Assembly (NCBI GenBank): GCA_028876655.1
Contig: JAGWRA010000026.1
Location: 1-41,879, forward strand
DNA length: 41,879 bases
Source of the DNA: Acidobacteriota bacterium
GTDB taxonomy: Bacteria; Acidobacteriota; Vicinamibacteria; Vicinamibacterales; CAVVIG01
Direction: 5' to 3'
How positions within the stretch are numbered: the first letter of the stretch is position 1; the number at the start of each line of letters is the position of its first letter. The notes below the pieces were generated by a model. It did no database searches and was not told the origin of the DNA. It was given only the letters and a program-made list of their open reading frames with translations. This document shows, piece after piece, positions 25,412 to 33,538 of this stretch. The position numbers were made by a program, and so were the translations under genes.

Positions 25412-27865
25412 CTATTCGTCTCTCAACGCCACCACCGGGTCCACCCGGGTCGCGCGGCGCGTGGGGAGGTAGCAGGCGCCGAGTGCGGCCGCGAGGAGGA
25501 CGGCAGCGACCGTGGCAAACGTGGCGGGATCGGTCGGGCTGATCCCGTAGAGCCGGCTCGACACGAGCCGGCTCAGGAGCAGCGCGGCGGCCAGGCCGAT
25601 CAGGCAGCCGGCCGCGGTCAACGCCAGCCCCTGGCCGATGACCAGCCGGAAGATGGCGTGCGCGTCGGCGCCGAGAGCCATGCGAACGCCGATCTCCCGC
25701 GTCCGCTGTGCCACCGAGTACGCCATCGCGCCGTAGAGGCCGAGGCCGGAGAGCGCGAGCGCGACGAGTCCCATCGCGCCGAGCACCCAGCCGGCCAGCC
25801 GCGCCGGCAGCAGCGACAGTCCCATGTGCTGCTCGAGCGTCGCCGTGTCGAATAGCGGCAGCGACGGATCGATGGCGGCGACCGCATGGCGGACCGCCGG
25901 GGCGACCGCCATCGCCGGACCCTGCGTGCGGACGATCAGGCTGATCGCCGGCTGGTAGAACTGCAGGAGCGGCGTATAGAAGAACGGCGTCGGTGCCTCG
26001 TCCAGCGCCGAGTACTTCCCGTCGCGCGCGACGCCCACCACTTCCCACGCCGGCGTGTCCGCACCGGCATCGCCACCCATGCGGAGGTGGCGGCCGATGG
26101 GATCCTGCCCGGGCCAGTAGCGCTGCGCGAAGGCCTGGTTCACGACAACGACGCGGGGCGCCCCGTCGCCGTCGGCGTCCGTGAAGCCCCGGCCGCGCAC
26201 GAGCGCGATGCGCATGGCGCTGAAGTAGTCGGGGCCGACGGTGGCCGTCGCCACCTCGACGTCCTCGCCCGCCTTCGGCGCATAGCCTTCGATCGTGATC
26301 CCGCGGCGGGTGCGTCCCAGCCCGAGCGGCAGCGACGAGGTGGCGCTCGCGTCGATGACGCCCGGCAGCGCCCGCAGCCGATTCAGGAGCCGCTCGTCGA
26401 ACCGGCTGCCGGACGCAGCGTCGTAGCCGCGCAGCTGCAGATCGAGTGACGTCACGAGGACGCCGTGCGCGTCGAATCCCGGATCGATCGTGCTCGCGTT
26501 GCGCAGGCTCCGGAGGAAGAGCCCGGCGCCGATGAGCAGCACGAGCGACAGCGCCACCTGCGCGACGACGAACGCGCTGCGAAGCCGGCTGCGATGGCCC
26601 CGGGCCGCGGCGGCGGCGTCGCCGTCCTTGAGGGCCGGCACGAGTGATGGACGCGACGAGGCCAGGGCTGGCGCCAGGCCGAACAGCAGGCCGGTCAGGA
26701 TCGACAGCGCCGCGGCGAACGCGAGAACGCGCCCATCCACTCCCAGGTTCAGGGCGACTGGCACCGGCAGCGGCGGACGCACCGCCATCAGCAGATCCGT
26801 TCCCCAGCGCGCCATCAGTATCCCCGTCCCGCCAGCCGCGGTCGACAGCACGAGGCTTTCGCTGAGCAGCTGGCGCACCAGATCCCAGCGGCTCGCGCCG
26901 AGCGCGAGCCGGATGGCGATTTCCCGCCGCCGCGCAGTGGCGCGCGCGAGGAGCAGGTTCGCGACGTTCGCGCAGGCCACCAGCAGGACCAGGCCGACGA
27001 CCGCCATCAGGAACACGAGGAAGGCGACGACGGGGCCGCGCAGCGCCGGCGGGATCCGCGCGTCCTTCTCGGGGACGAGCGTGACCACCCGGGGCTTCTC
27101 GTGGACATCGGTCCAGGCGTCGCGGTGCGCGCGGTAGATCTGCCCGGCAATCACCGCCAGTTCCGCCCGGGCCTGCGCGAGCGCGACGCCCGGCTTCAGC
27201 CGGCCCACGATCGTCAGGCCGCGGCTGCCGCGGCTGGTGAGCGCGTCGCTGCCGGGATTGGCTTCCGCCTCCATTGCCATCGGCACCCAGACATCGGCGC
27301 GGATGCCCCGCATCAGGCCGGTGTAGCCCCGTGGCGCGACCCCGACGACGGTGAACAGATGGCCGTTCAGCTGGATGGCGCGGCCGACGATGGCGGGATC
27401 GCCGCCGAATTGCCGCTGCCAGACCGCATGGCTGATCACCGCCACCGGATGCGCGCCGGGCGCGCCGTCCTCGTCGGGACGGAAGCCGCGGCCGAGCGCC
27501 GGCTTCACGCCCAACGTCTGGAAATAGTTGCCGCTCACGACTTCCCCGAACAACCGCACGGCCACCTCGCCGGTGCCGAGCGCGAACGGCGTGAGCTCGG
27601 AGGCGACCAGGGCGCTGAACGCGTGCGCGCGATCGCGGAAATCGACGTAGTCGGGATAGGAGGAGGCGCCGTCGCGCGGCCCGCTGTAGTCGCTGGTGAA
27701 GAGGCTCACCACCTGTTCGGGGTGTGCCACGGGCAGCGGCCGCAGCAGCAGGCCGTTGACGACGCTGAAGACGGCGGTGTTGGCGCCGATCCCCAGCCCC
27801 AGCGTGAGGATCGCCGCGAGGGCGAAGCCGGGGTTCTTCAGCAGCGTGCGGAGGGCGTGGCGCAT
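25412..27865 (-). CDS. ADOP-type orphan ABC permease (FtsX/MacB fold), copy 1
   Basis: The 817-residue protein opens [19 protein letters not shown] and [22 protein letters not shown], then follows the same order as its neighbour: MacB-like core, FtsX unit (with RATARRREIAIRLALGASRWDLV), second core, second FtsX unit (REIGVRMALGADAHAI). The two are clearly paralogous, but they differ in length and in most of the core, so the duplication is not recent. No ATP-binding subunit, HlyD-like adaptor or PadR-type regulator lies within view. It could form a heteromer with the next gene. Confidence 0.93.
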   Translation of the reverse strand: MRHALRTLLKNPGFALAAILTLGLGIGANTAVFSVVNGLLLRPLPVAHPEQVVSLFTSDYSGPRDGASSYPDYVDFRDRAHAFSALVASELTPFALGTGEVAVRLFGEVVSGNYFQTLGVKPALGRGFRPDEDGAPGAHPVAVISHAVWQRQFGGDPAIVGRAIQLNGHLFTVVGVAPRGYTGLMRGIRADVWVPMAMEAEANPGSDALTSRGSRGLTIVGRLKPGVALAQARAELAVIAGQIYRAHRDAWTDVHEKPRVVTLVPEKDARIPPALRGPVVAFLVFLMAVVGLVLLVACANVANLLLARATARRREIAIRLALGASRWDLVRQLLSESLVLSTAAGGTGILMARWGTDLLMAVRPPLPVPVALNLGVDGRVLAFAAALSILTGLLFGLAPALASSRPSLVPALKDGDAAAAARGHRSRLRSAFVVAQVALSLVLLIGAGLFLRSLRNASTIDPGFDAHGVLVTSLDLQLRGYDAASGSRFDERLLNRLRALPGVIDASATSSLPLGLGRTRRGITIEGYAPKAGEDVEVATATVGPDYFSAMRIALVRGRGFTDADGDGAPRVVVVNQAFAQRYWPGQDPIGRHLRMGGDAGADTPAWEVVGVARDGKYSALDEAPTPFFYTPLLQFYQPAISLIVRTQGPAMAVAPAVRHAVAAIDPSLPLFDTATLEQHMGLSLLPARLAGWVLGAMGLVALALSGLGLYGAMAYSVAQRTREIGVRMALGADAHAIFRLVIGQGLALTAAGCLIGLAAALLLSRLVSSRLYGISPTDPATFATVAAVLLAAALGACYLPTRRATRVDPVVALRDE

Positions 27866-27999
27866 GGTTCAACCCGGCCTTCACGCGGCATGCCAGCTCA
27901 GGAAGGTTGCGGCGAGGCGATTCCCCTTTGAAAACGGTCCGCCAATCCGTTCCACTGTCCGCTTTCGGGATAGGCGGTCCCGCCTCCGGGCAGCATCAC
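27866..27999. other. Intergenic gap upstream of the ADOP pair
   Basis: These 134 bp separate the CehA-cyclophilin stop from the ADOP start, both on the minus strand. There is a small inverted repeat (AGGCG-GTCC-CGCCT, near 27971-27986) that could be a weak terminator. A less GC-rich patch around 27920-27950 could carry the ADOP promoter. No firm hexamers were found. Confidence 0.4.
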
Positions 28000-30900
28000 C
28001 TACTGCCCCTTCGGCGCGGGGATGATCTCGGCGCGGATCAGGCGGTCGAGCCTGGGGAACTCGCGGTCCAGGTAGGCGTTGCCGCCTTCGATGATCTTCC
28101 CCTGGCGATGCTGGCGCACGCCGCTGCCGGACCGCTCGCCGTAGCCGGCGTAGAGGCTGTCGAGCACGTGCATGCCTTGAATCACCTGTCCGAAGATCGC
28201 GAACGGGTCGGTGTCGTTGCGGGTGTTGTCGCGCAGGTTCACGTAGATCTGCGTGTTCGACGTCCCGGGCACGACGTCGCGCGCGAACGCGAACGTGCCG
28301 CGCAGGTTGCTGCCGTACTTGGGATCGTCCTTGAACTGCGCGTGCAGCCACGCCTTGTTCACGGCCGGGTCGCCGTTCAGCCCCCACTGCGCGATGTAGT
28401 TCGCGTCCACCCGGTGGAAGCGCACGTCGTCGTAGTAGCCGAGGCGGACCAGGTTGTAGAACCGGTCGGATCCATTCGGGGCGTGCGCGCGCACGCACTT
28501 CACGACGAAGTCGCCTTTCGTCGTCTCGAAGCGCGCGTACCAGACGGCCGGCGACGGGCGGCTCCACGCCGGGTTGGACGGATCGAGCAGCAGAGCGTTG
28601 GAGGGCTGCGCCGCGTTCTGCGCCGGTGCCACGCTCTCTGCAATCCCGTCGTAGACGGCTTTCGCCCGCTCGATCTCCGCGTGGAACCGCTCGCGCTCCT
28701 CCGGCGTCCGCCAATCGGAGTGCTCAACCTTCTGCCAGGTCGCTTCGACCGCCTGTGACAGGAAGCGCGCGTCCGCGCCGGAGCGCCACGGCTTGCCGCC
28801 GCGCACGATGTAGACAGGGCTCGTCTGCGCGAACGCGTAGCTGTCGGAGATGTAGCGCGACGAGGGGCCGTTCACCCGAGCGGCCACCCAACCGCCCTGG
28901 GGGACCGGCACGTCACCGTCGAACGAGAGATCGAGCGAGTCGTCGGCCCTCGTGACGGTGCGCACGTCGACGCCGTTCACGACGATGGCCAGGCTGCGCA
29001 TCGGCGCGATCGAGATCGCTTTGGCCCGCACGTGGATCGTGGCCGGCCTGTTGGCGGCCACCGCGATCTGGTCACCCGGCTCGTGCCCGGCCACGTCCAG
29101 GAAGACGATCGGTCCGGTCGACGCGAAGGTGTGCTCCTTGCGGATGCCGTCCAGCCAGCTGGTCTCCGAGAGCGGGCCGCGGATGTGCACGTACGTGCGG
29201 TCGGCGCCGGGAGGCGGATCGCGCCAGACGTCGGAGAAGTTGTCGGTCCCGCCGGTGGCGGGCAGGTGGAACCCGCAGTTCAGCAGCCGGTAGTAGATCT
29301 CCGTCGAGCGGGTCTCGTCGGAATAGAGCGAGGCCACGTCGTAGAAGTCGCCGAGGCCAAGCGCGGCGTCCGTCGGGATGAGCGTCGCCCCGGCCCCCTG
29401 CGGTGTGTCGACAGGGCCGAGATAAGGATGCGGGAAGCCGGCGATGCCGCCCTGTTCACGCGCGCCCCGGAGGTACGGAGAGTCGAGCGTCGGTTGGGCG
29501 TACGGCGTGTCGGGGTTGCCGGCCGTCAGCGGAAGGATGAAGTGCTGGATGTCCAGCATGGCGATGTGTCCGAGCGATCCCCGGAACTCTTCGCCGTACT
29601 GGAGGATGTACTCGGGCGTCGAAAGCGGGCTCGGCTTGCCGGTGAGGTCGCCCCAGCGGCCCATCAGCCTCGTGCCGTCCATGTGAACGAGCGCGTTGGT
29701 CACGTGCAGGTCGGCCGCCTCGATCTCGTGGAAGAACCACTCGTGCGACAGCCCGAATTCGCCCTGGTGCAGATCGTGGATGTGCGTGTCGCCGGAGTAC
29801 CACCCCATCGCGGGGAGGTCGATCAGGCGGTCGAGATGGATGCGGGCCGTCACCGTTTCGCCGGCATGGACGTCGACCTTCACCGTGTGCGGCCGGTATT
29901 CCCAGCCGCGCATCGCCTCGATCGACGCGGGGCCGGCGGGCAGCTCGACCTCGTCGGTCCCCATCGTCTGGAAGTAGTGCGTCTCGGTCGAGGAGATGAC
30001 CCGATGGAAGCCGCCGTCGGGCGCGTAGGACCGGCCGTCGCTCGCCAGCAGCATGATGCGGGCCGGCATGACCTGGCCGTCAGGGCCGGTCACCTCGATC
30101 CGGACGTGCCCGGTGGGGACACGCGAGCGGCGGCTCGCGATCGGGACGGCCCGCCACGACGGGAACGGTCCGCCGCCGATGCCGGCGGTGTAGAGGACCA
30201 TCGGACCGGAGCGGCTGGACACGAACGCGAAGCGCGTGCCGTCCGGGCTGGGCGTGGGCGAGAACTCGCGGTGGTCCGCGGCGTAGTCGTTGGTCAGGAC
30301 CACCTCGTTCCCGCCGCTGGCCGGGACCAGGGCCACGTCGTACGAGCCCGCCATCTGATCGGTGACATAGAGGAGCGCCTTGCCGTCCGGCGTCCAGGAC
30401 GGCTTCATCCGGTACTCGCTCTCTTCGTAGTGCACCAGGTGCGCGTCGCCCTCCGGGAGGTCCTTCACCCAGATGCCCCCGCTCCCGAGCCTCCCGCGCA
30501 CCGGAGCCACGTAGGCGAGCTGCCTGCCGTCAGGAGAGACGGCCGGCTGGATGCCCGGTGCCACGAGCGTGTCGTGCCCGGTGGCCAGGTCGTGCCGGTA
30601 GATGGCGAAGCCGCGCTGACGCGAGCTGGAGAAGTAGAGGCTCCGGCCATCGTGGCTCCACGCGGGCTCGATGTCGATCGCCGGGTCGGTCGTGATCCGT
30701 TGGACCGGGCCGCCGTCCGCGCTCACGACGCCGATGTCGAGGTTGCCGTCGCCGCGGTCCATCGAGATCGCGAGGCGGCTCCCGTCCGGGCTCCACGCCG
30801 GCTCGAAGTGATAGGCCGGGCCCTCGGTCAGTGCGACGGCCTCGCCCCCGGTCGCGGGGACCTTCCAGATGTCTCCCCGCATGGAGAAGGCGATCCAGCG

Positions 30901-31068
30901 CCCGTCCGGGCTCCACGCCGGGTCCATCGGGCCGGTCGTGACCGGCGGCAGCAGGTGGCGCTCGATCCGGTCCGACTGCCCGTACCGGTTGGGGTCGGCC
31001 CTCAGGAAGGCGGTCGAGAGCGCCACGAAGGCGAGGGAGATCGCAATCGCGCAGCGGTTGAGCGTCAT
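28000..31068 (-). CDS. PD40 propeller + CehA/McbA-like metallohydrolase + cyclophilin fusion
   Basis: The ATG at 31068 gives 1022 residues with a signal peptide (1-24). Residues about 45-330 hold a run of PD40/TolB-type blades (AWSPDGRWIAFS, AWSPDGSRLAIS, AWSHDGRSLYFS, SPDGTRFAFVSS). About 380-800 is a CehA/McbA-like PHP-type hydrolase with GDTHIHD (His429, His431), LVHMDG, GFPHPYLG and CGFHLPATGGTDN as probable metal-site segments. From about 843 a cyclophilin domain follows (FETTKGDFVVK, VRFHRV, AQWGLNGDP, GTFAFARD, NTQIYVNLRD, FGQVIQGMHVLD), keeping the Arg and Gln of the isomerase site. The three parts are in one frame with no stop. An exported enzyme with its own prolyl isomerase is plausible. 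It lies 38 bp downstream of the sugar dehydrogenase gene. Confidence 0.88.
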   Translation of the reverse strand: MTLNRCAIAISLAFVALSTAFLRADPNRYGQSDRIERHLLPPVTTGPMDPAWSPDGRWIAFSMRGDIWKVPATGGEAVALTEGPAYHFEPAWSPDGSRLAISMDRGDGNLDIGVVSADGGPVQRITTDPAIDIEPAWSHDGRSLYFSSSRQRGFAIYRHDLATGHDTLVAPGIQPAVSPDGRQLAYVAPVRGRLGSGGIWVKDLPEGDAHLVHYEESEYRMKPSWTPDGKALLYVTDQMAGSYDVALVPASGGNEVVLTNDYAADHREFSPTPSPDGTRFAFVSSRSGPMVLYTAGIGGGPFPSWRAVPIASRRSRVPTGHVRIEVTGPDGQVMPARIMLLASDGRSYAPDGGFHRVISSTETHYFQTMGTDEVELPAGPASIEAMRGWEYRPHTVKVDVHAGETVTARIHLDRLIDLPAMGWYSGDTHIHDLHQGEFGLSHEWFFHEIEAADLHVTNALVHMDGTRLMGRWGDLTGKPSPLSTPEYILQYGEEFRGSLGHIAMLDIQHFILPLTAGNPDTPYAQPTLDSPYLRGAREQGGIAGFPHPYLGPVDTPQGAGATLIPTDAALGLGDFYDVASLYSDETRSTEIYYRLLNCGFHLPATGGTDNFSDVWRDPPPGADRTYVHIRGPLSETSWLDGIRKEHTFASTGPIVFLDVAGHEPGDQIAVAANRPATIHVRAKAISIAPMRSLAIVVNGVDVRTVTRADDSLDLSFDGDVPVPQGGWVAARVNGPSSRYISDSYAFAQTSPVYIVRGGKPWRSGADARFLSQAVEATWQKVEHSDWRTPEERERFHAEIERAKAVYDGIAESVAPAQNAAQPSNALLLDPSNPAWSRPSPAVWYARFETTKGDFVVKCVRAHAPNGSDRFYNLVRLGYYDDVRFHRVDANYIAQWGLNGDPAVNKAWLHAQFKDDPKYGSNLRGTFAFARDVVPGTSNTQIYVNLRDNTRNDTDPFAIFGQVIQGMHVLDSLYAGYGERSGSGVRQHRQGKIIEGGNAYLDREFPRLDRLIRAEIIPAPKGQ

Positions 31069-31106
31069 GGCTCTGATCCTGGCTCGTCGGGGTCCGCGGA
31101 TCGAGA

Positions 31107-32900
31107 TCACCGCCTCCGGTGGTTCAGGCTCCAGACGTACGCCGCCACGGCCTTCACCTGCTCGGCCGTGAGTTGCGCACCGCCCATCGGCGGCATCGGG
31201 CTGCGATAGTTCTTCGGCTGCGGCACGCCGTCGGCGATCGCCTTCGCGAGGCCGGCGTAGCTGCCGTCGCTCCACAGCCACTTCCCAGTGGTGAGATCCG
31301 GACCGAGGGGCGTCCCCTGCGCGTTCTCGCCGTGGCAGCCGGTGCAGGAGGCGCCAGCCACCTGACCGTGGTAGATGCGATCGCCGAGCGCCACCATCGC
31401 GCGCGTGGCTCCTGGCGGAGCCGGCAGCATTGCCGCGTCACTCCCGGCGTCGGGATGCGTCCCTTCCGGAGGATTCTCTGACGCCGTCTCCGTGGCGCCG
31501 GCAGGCGCGGTCAGGCTCGGGCACGGCGTGATGCTCGACGCGTCGAACGGCCCGCCGCGGTAGGTGATGCGATAGATCCGCCCGCGCACGTCGTCGGACA
31601 CGTAGAGGGCGCCGTCGGGGCCGACGGCCAGTCCGCTCGGGCGATGCGCGGCGCCCTGCGGCGTCTCGACCGCGCCGGCGAATCCGTCCGCGAAGATTTC
31701 GCAGACGCCGGACGCGCGAGTGCCGGACAGCGGCTGGAAGACGACGTTGTAGCCGCCCTGGGGGTACGGCGCGCGGTTCCACGACCCGTGGAAGGCGATG
31801 AAGACGCCGTGACGGTACCGGTCCGGGAACTGCGTCTTGTCGTAGTGCACCATGTCGTTCGGGCCCCAGTGGGCCGGAAAGGCGGCCACCGGCCCGAGCT
31901 TGTCCGCGCAGACGCCGATCTTCTTCCCGTCGCCACCGTACTCCGGGGCCAGCACGAGCTTGTGCACGAACTGGTCGTAGTAGCACTCGGGCCAGCCGTA
32001 GTCGCCGCCCGGCTTCACCAGGAGCAGCTCTTCGGCCGGGAGCGTGGCTTCCTGATCGGGTCTGTAGAACTGCGGCCAGTTCGCGTGCAGCTGGTCGCGC
32101 CCGTGCTGCGTCGCGAAGAGATGTCCCTCGGCGTCGAAGGCGAGGCCTTCGGCGTTGCGGATGCCCGTGGCGTATCGCCCGGCCGCGGAGAACGCCTGGT
32201 TCGTCTTGTTGGCGTCGTAGCGCCAGATGCCTCCCCGGGTCTCGAGCTGCGTGCAGGGGACCAGGCCTGGCGACTGCGGCACGCGGTTCTTCTCCTGGCA
32301 CGCATTGCTCGGCGTCGCATCGTCGACGTACATCGTCCCGTGCGCATCGATGATGAACGGATGCATCGGGTGGTCGCCCGTCAGCGGCAATCCCGAGAGG
32401 ACCGTGATGCCCGGGCCGACCTTCGGCGCGATCGAGCCGGAGGTCAGCGGGTACTTCGCGATCCGATCGTTGATCTCCGCGTAGATCGCGTTCTGGTAGA
32501 GCGCGATGCCGACGCCTCCGGCACCGCCCATCTCCGGCGTTTCGCCGAACCGCTCGATCGTGTCGGCCCTGCCGTCGCCCGTGGTGTCCTTCAACGCGAC
32601 CAGGAATCCGCCCGGGTGAGGGGGCCGGTTGCCGTAGTAGCGGCCCGACCACGTGTTCACGTAGACCACGCCGTCGGGTGCGACGACCATGTGGCGTGCG
32701 TGGCCGATGCCATCGGCAAAGACCGTGGCGCAGAACCCCTTCGGCAGCTTCAGGCCGCTGTCGTCGTTCGGACAGGCCGTCGTGGCGGGAGCCCGGAACG
32801 CGTCCAGGGACCGCGCGCGGGTCTGGACCGTCAACGCGTGCGCGCTCATCAGCAGGGGCAGCAGGCCGAAGGACGCGAGCAAGGCATGGCGCTTGTTCAT
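31107..32900 (-). CDS. Exported PQQ-type glucose/sorbosone dehydrogenase fused to cytochrome c
   Basis: The 597-residue protein has a signal peptide (1-23). The body (about 45-430) is a GSDH-type six-blade propeller, with LPKGFCATVFADGIGHARHM, GDGRADTIERFG, RNAEGLAFDAEGHLF, WPECYYD and RPSGLAVGPDGALYVSDD. After a Pro/Ala/Glu linker, a cytochrome c domain carries CTGCH (Cys519, Cys522, His523) and the likely axial Met in PMPPMGG. This architecture oxidises a sugar or alcohol in the periplasm and passes electrons to its own heme. PQQ binding is inferred from the family; no PQQ biosynthesis gene is in view. AGGGAG precedes the ATG. It lies 9 bp after the methyltransferase and 38 bp before the CehA fusion, so the three form an operon. 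Confidence 0.93.
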   Translation of the reverse strand: MNKRHALLASFGLLPLLMSAHALTVQTRARSLDAFRAPATTACPNDDSGLKLPKGFCATVFADGIGHARHMVVAPDGVVYVNTWSGRYYGNRPPHPGGFLVALKDTTGDGRADTIERFGETPEMGGAGGVGIALYQNAIYAEINDRIAKYPLTSGSIAPKVGPGITVLSGLPLTGDHPMHPFIIDAHGTMYVDDATPSNACQEKNRVPQSPGLVPCTQLETRGGIWRYDANKTNQAFSAAGRYATGIRNAEGLAFDAEGHLFATQHGRDQLHANWPQFYRPDQEATLPAEELLLVKPGGDYGWPECYYDQFVHKLVLAPEYGGDGKKIGVCADKLGPVAAFPAHWGPNDMVHYDKTQFPDRYRHGVFIAFHGSWNRAPYPQGGYNVVFQPLSGTRASGVCEIFADGFAGAVETPQGAAHRPSGLAVGPDGALYVSDDVRGRIYRITYRGGPFDASSITPCPSLTAPAGATETASENPPEGTHPDAGSDAAMLPAPPGATRAMVALGDRIYHGQVAGASCTGCHGENAQGTPLGPDLTTGKWLWSDGSYAGLAKAIADGVPQPKNYRSPMPPMGGAQLTAEQVKAVAAYVWSLNHRRR

Positions 32901-32909
32901 AGAGTCTCC

Positions 32910-33452
32910 CTACGCATCCATCCGAAACGCGACCATGTGTGTCAGCGGCAGGACCTCGACCTGGGTGAGGCCGGCCTGGCGCGCGAACTGTTCGACCTGA
33001 TCGTTGCTGAGCCGGTGGTGGAGCGGCGGCCCCATTTCCTCTTCGCGGTACGGCCACTCGAGCACGACGACCCGCTGGCGGGCGAGCCGCTTCGCTTCCT
33101 TCAGCGCGCCGACCGCATCGTCGGCCTCGTGGAGGACGTGGCCCAGGAAGACCACGTCGAAGGCCTTGTCCGGAAAGGGCGGCGCCTCGGCCGGGGCGGT
33201 GACGAAGCGGGCGCCGGGCACCTGCCCGGTGGCGGCGGCCACCATGTCGGGGTTGACGTCGATGCCGGTCGCGTGGATACCGCGCTTCGCGAAGGCCTCG
33301 GCGAACACGCCGGTGCCGCTGCCGACGTCCAGCACGTCCTGCACGGCGATCCCGTCCAGGCACAGGTCCACCACCCGGTCGACCTCGAGGCGCGCCAGCC
33401 GCTCGGGGGCGCGCAGGCGATCGGGGTCACGATGAAAGCGCCGTTCGTTCAT
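32910..33452 (-). CDS. Class I SAM-dependent methyltransferase
   Basis: The 180-residue cytoplasmic protein has motif I VLDVGSGTGVFAEAF (about 40-54), the acidic motif II ATGIDVNPDMV, AEAPPFPDKAFDVVFLGHVLHE for motifs post-II/IV (quoted in parts: PFPDKAFDVV, HVLHE), and RVVVLEW for strand 5. This is the Methyltransf_11/25-type fold used for small molecules. The substrate is unknown. The ATG at 33452 has no Shine-Dalgarno sequence. AATAAT on the minus strand (33465-33460) ends 7 nt before it, so the operon message is probably leaderless. It is the first gene of the dehydrogenase operon. Confidence 0.9.
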   Translation of the reverse strand: MNERRFHRDPDRLRAPERLARLEVDRVVDLCLDGIAVQDVLDVGSGTGVFAEAFAKRGIHATGIDVNPDMVAAATGQVPGARFVTAPAEAPPFPDKAFDVVFLGHVLHEADDAVGALKEAKRLARQRVVVLEWPYREEEMGPPLHHRLSNDQVEQFARQAGLTQVEVLPLTHMVAFRMDA

Positions 33453-33459
33453 GCCGCCG

Positions 33460-33465
33460 ATTATT
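33460..33465 (-). promoter_or_regulatory. -10-like hexamer next to the start at 33452
   Basis: AATAAT on the minus strand (5 of 6 to TATAAT) is followed by 7 nt and then the ATG. There is no Shine-Dalgarno sequence between them. A -35 box is not clear. Confidence 0.5.
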
Positions 33466-33538
33466 TCTCACCTCGGCGGGCAGACGGAAGCGGGATCGTG
33501 GCCCGGCCGCCCGGCCGCGTGCTGCCGGCCCCTCGCCC

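Noticed and set aside
24792-27884. Long minus-strand frame spanning both permease genes
   Set aside because: It is a third-frame shadow of the two ADOP genes, whose own frames show clear membrane segments and family motifs.
29032-31209. Long plus-strand open frame opposite the CehA-cyclophilin gene
   Set aside because: Antisense shadow with Arg/Val/Asp-rich low-information sequence and no start signal.
31438-33363. Long minus-strand frame across the sugar dehydrogenase and methyltransferase
   Set aside because: Out-of-frame shadow of two genes with strong motifs (CTGCH, GSDH, VLDVGSGTG).
33483-33535. Terminator after the DUF5916 gene
   Set aside because: Several overlapping GGCC-type palindromes (around 33500-33530) could pair in many ways. 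No single stable stem was clear enough to list.
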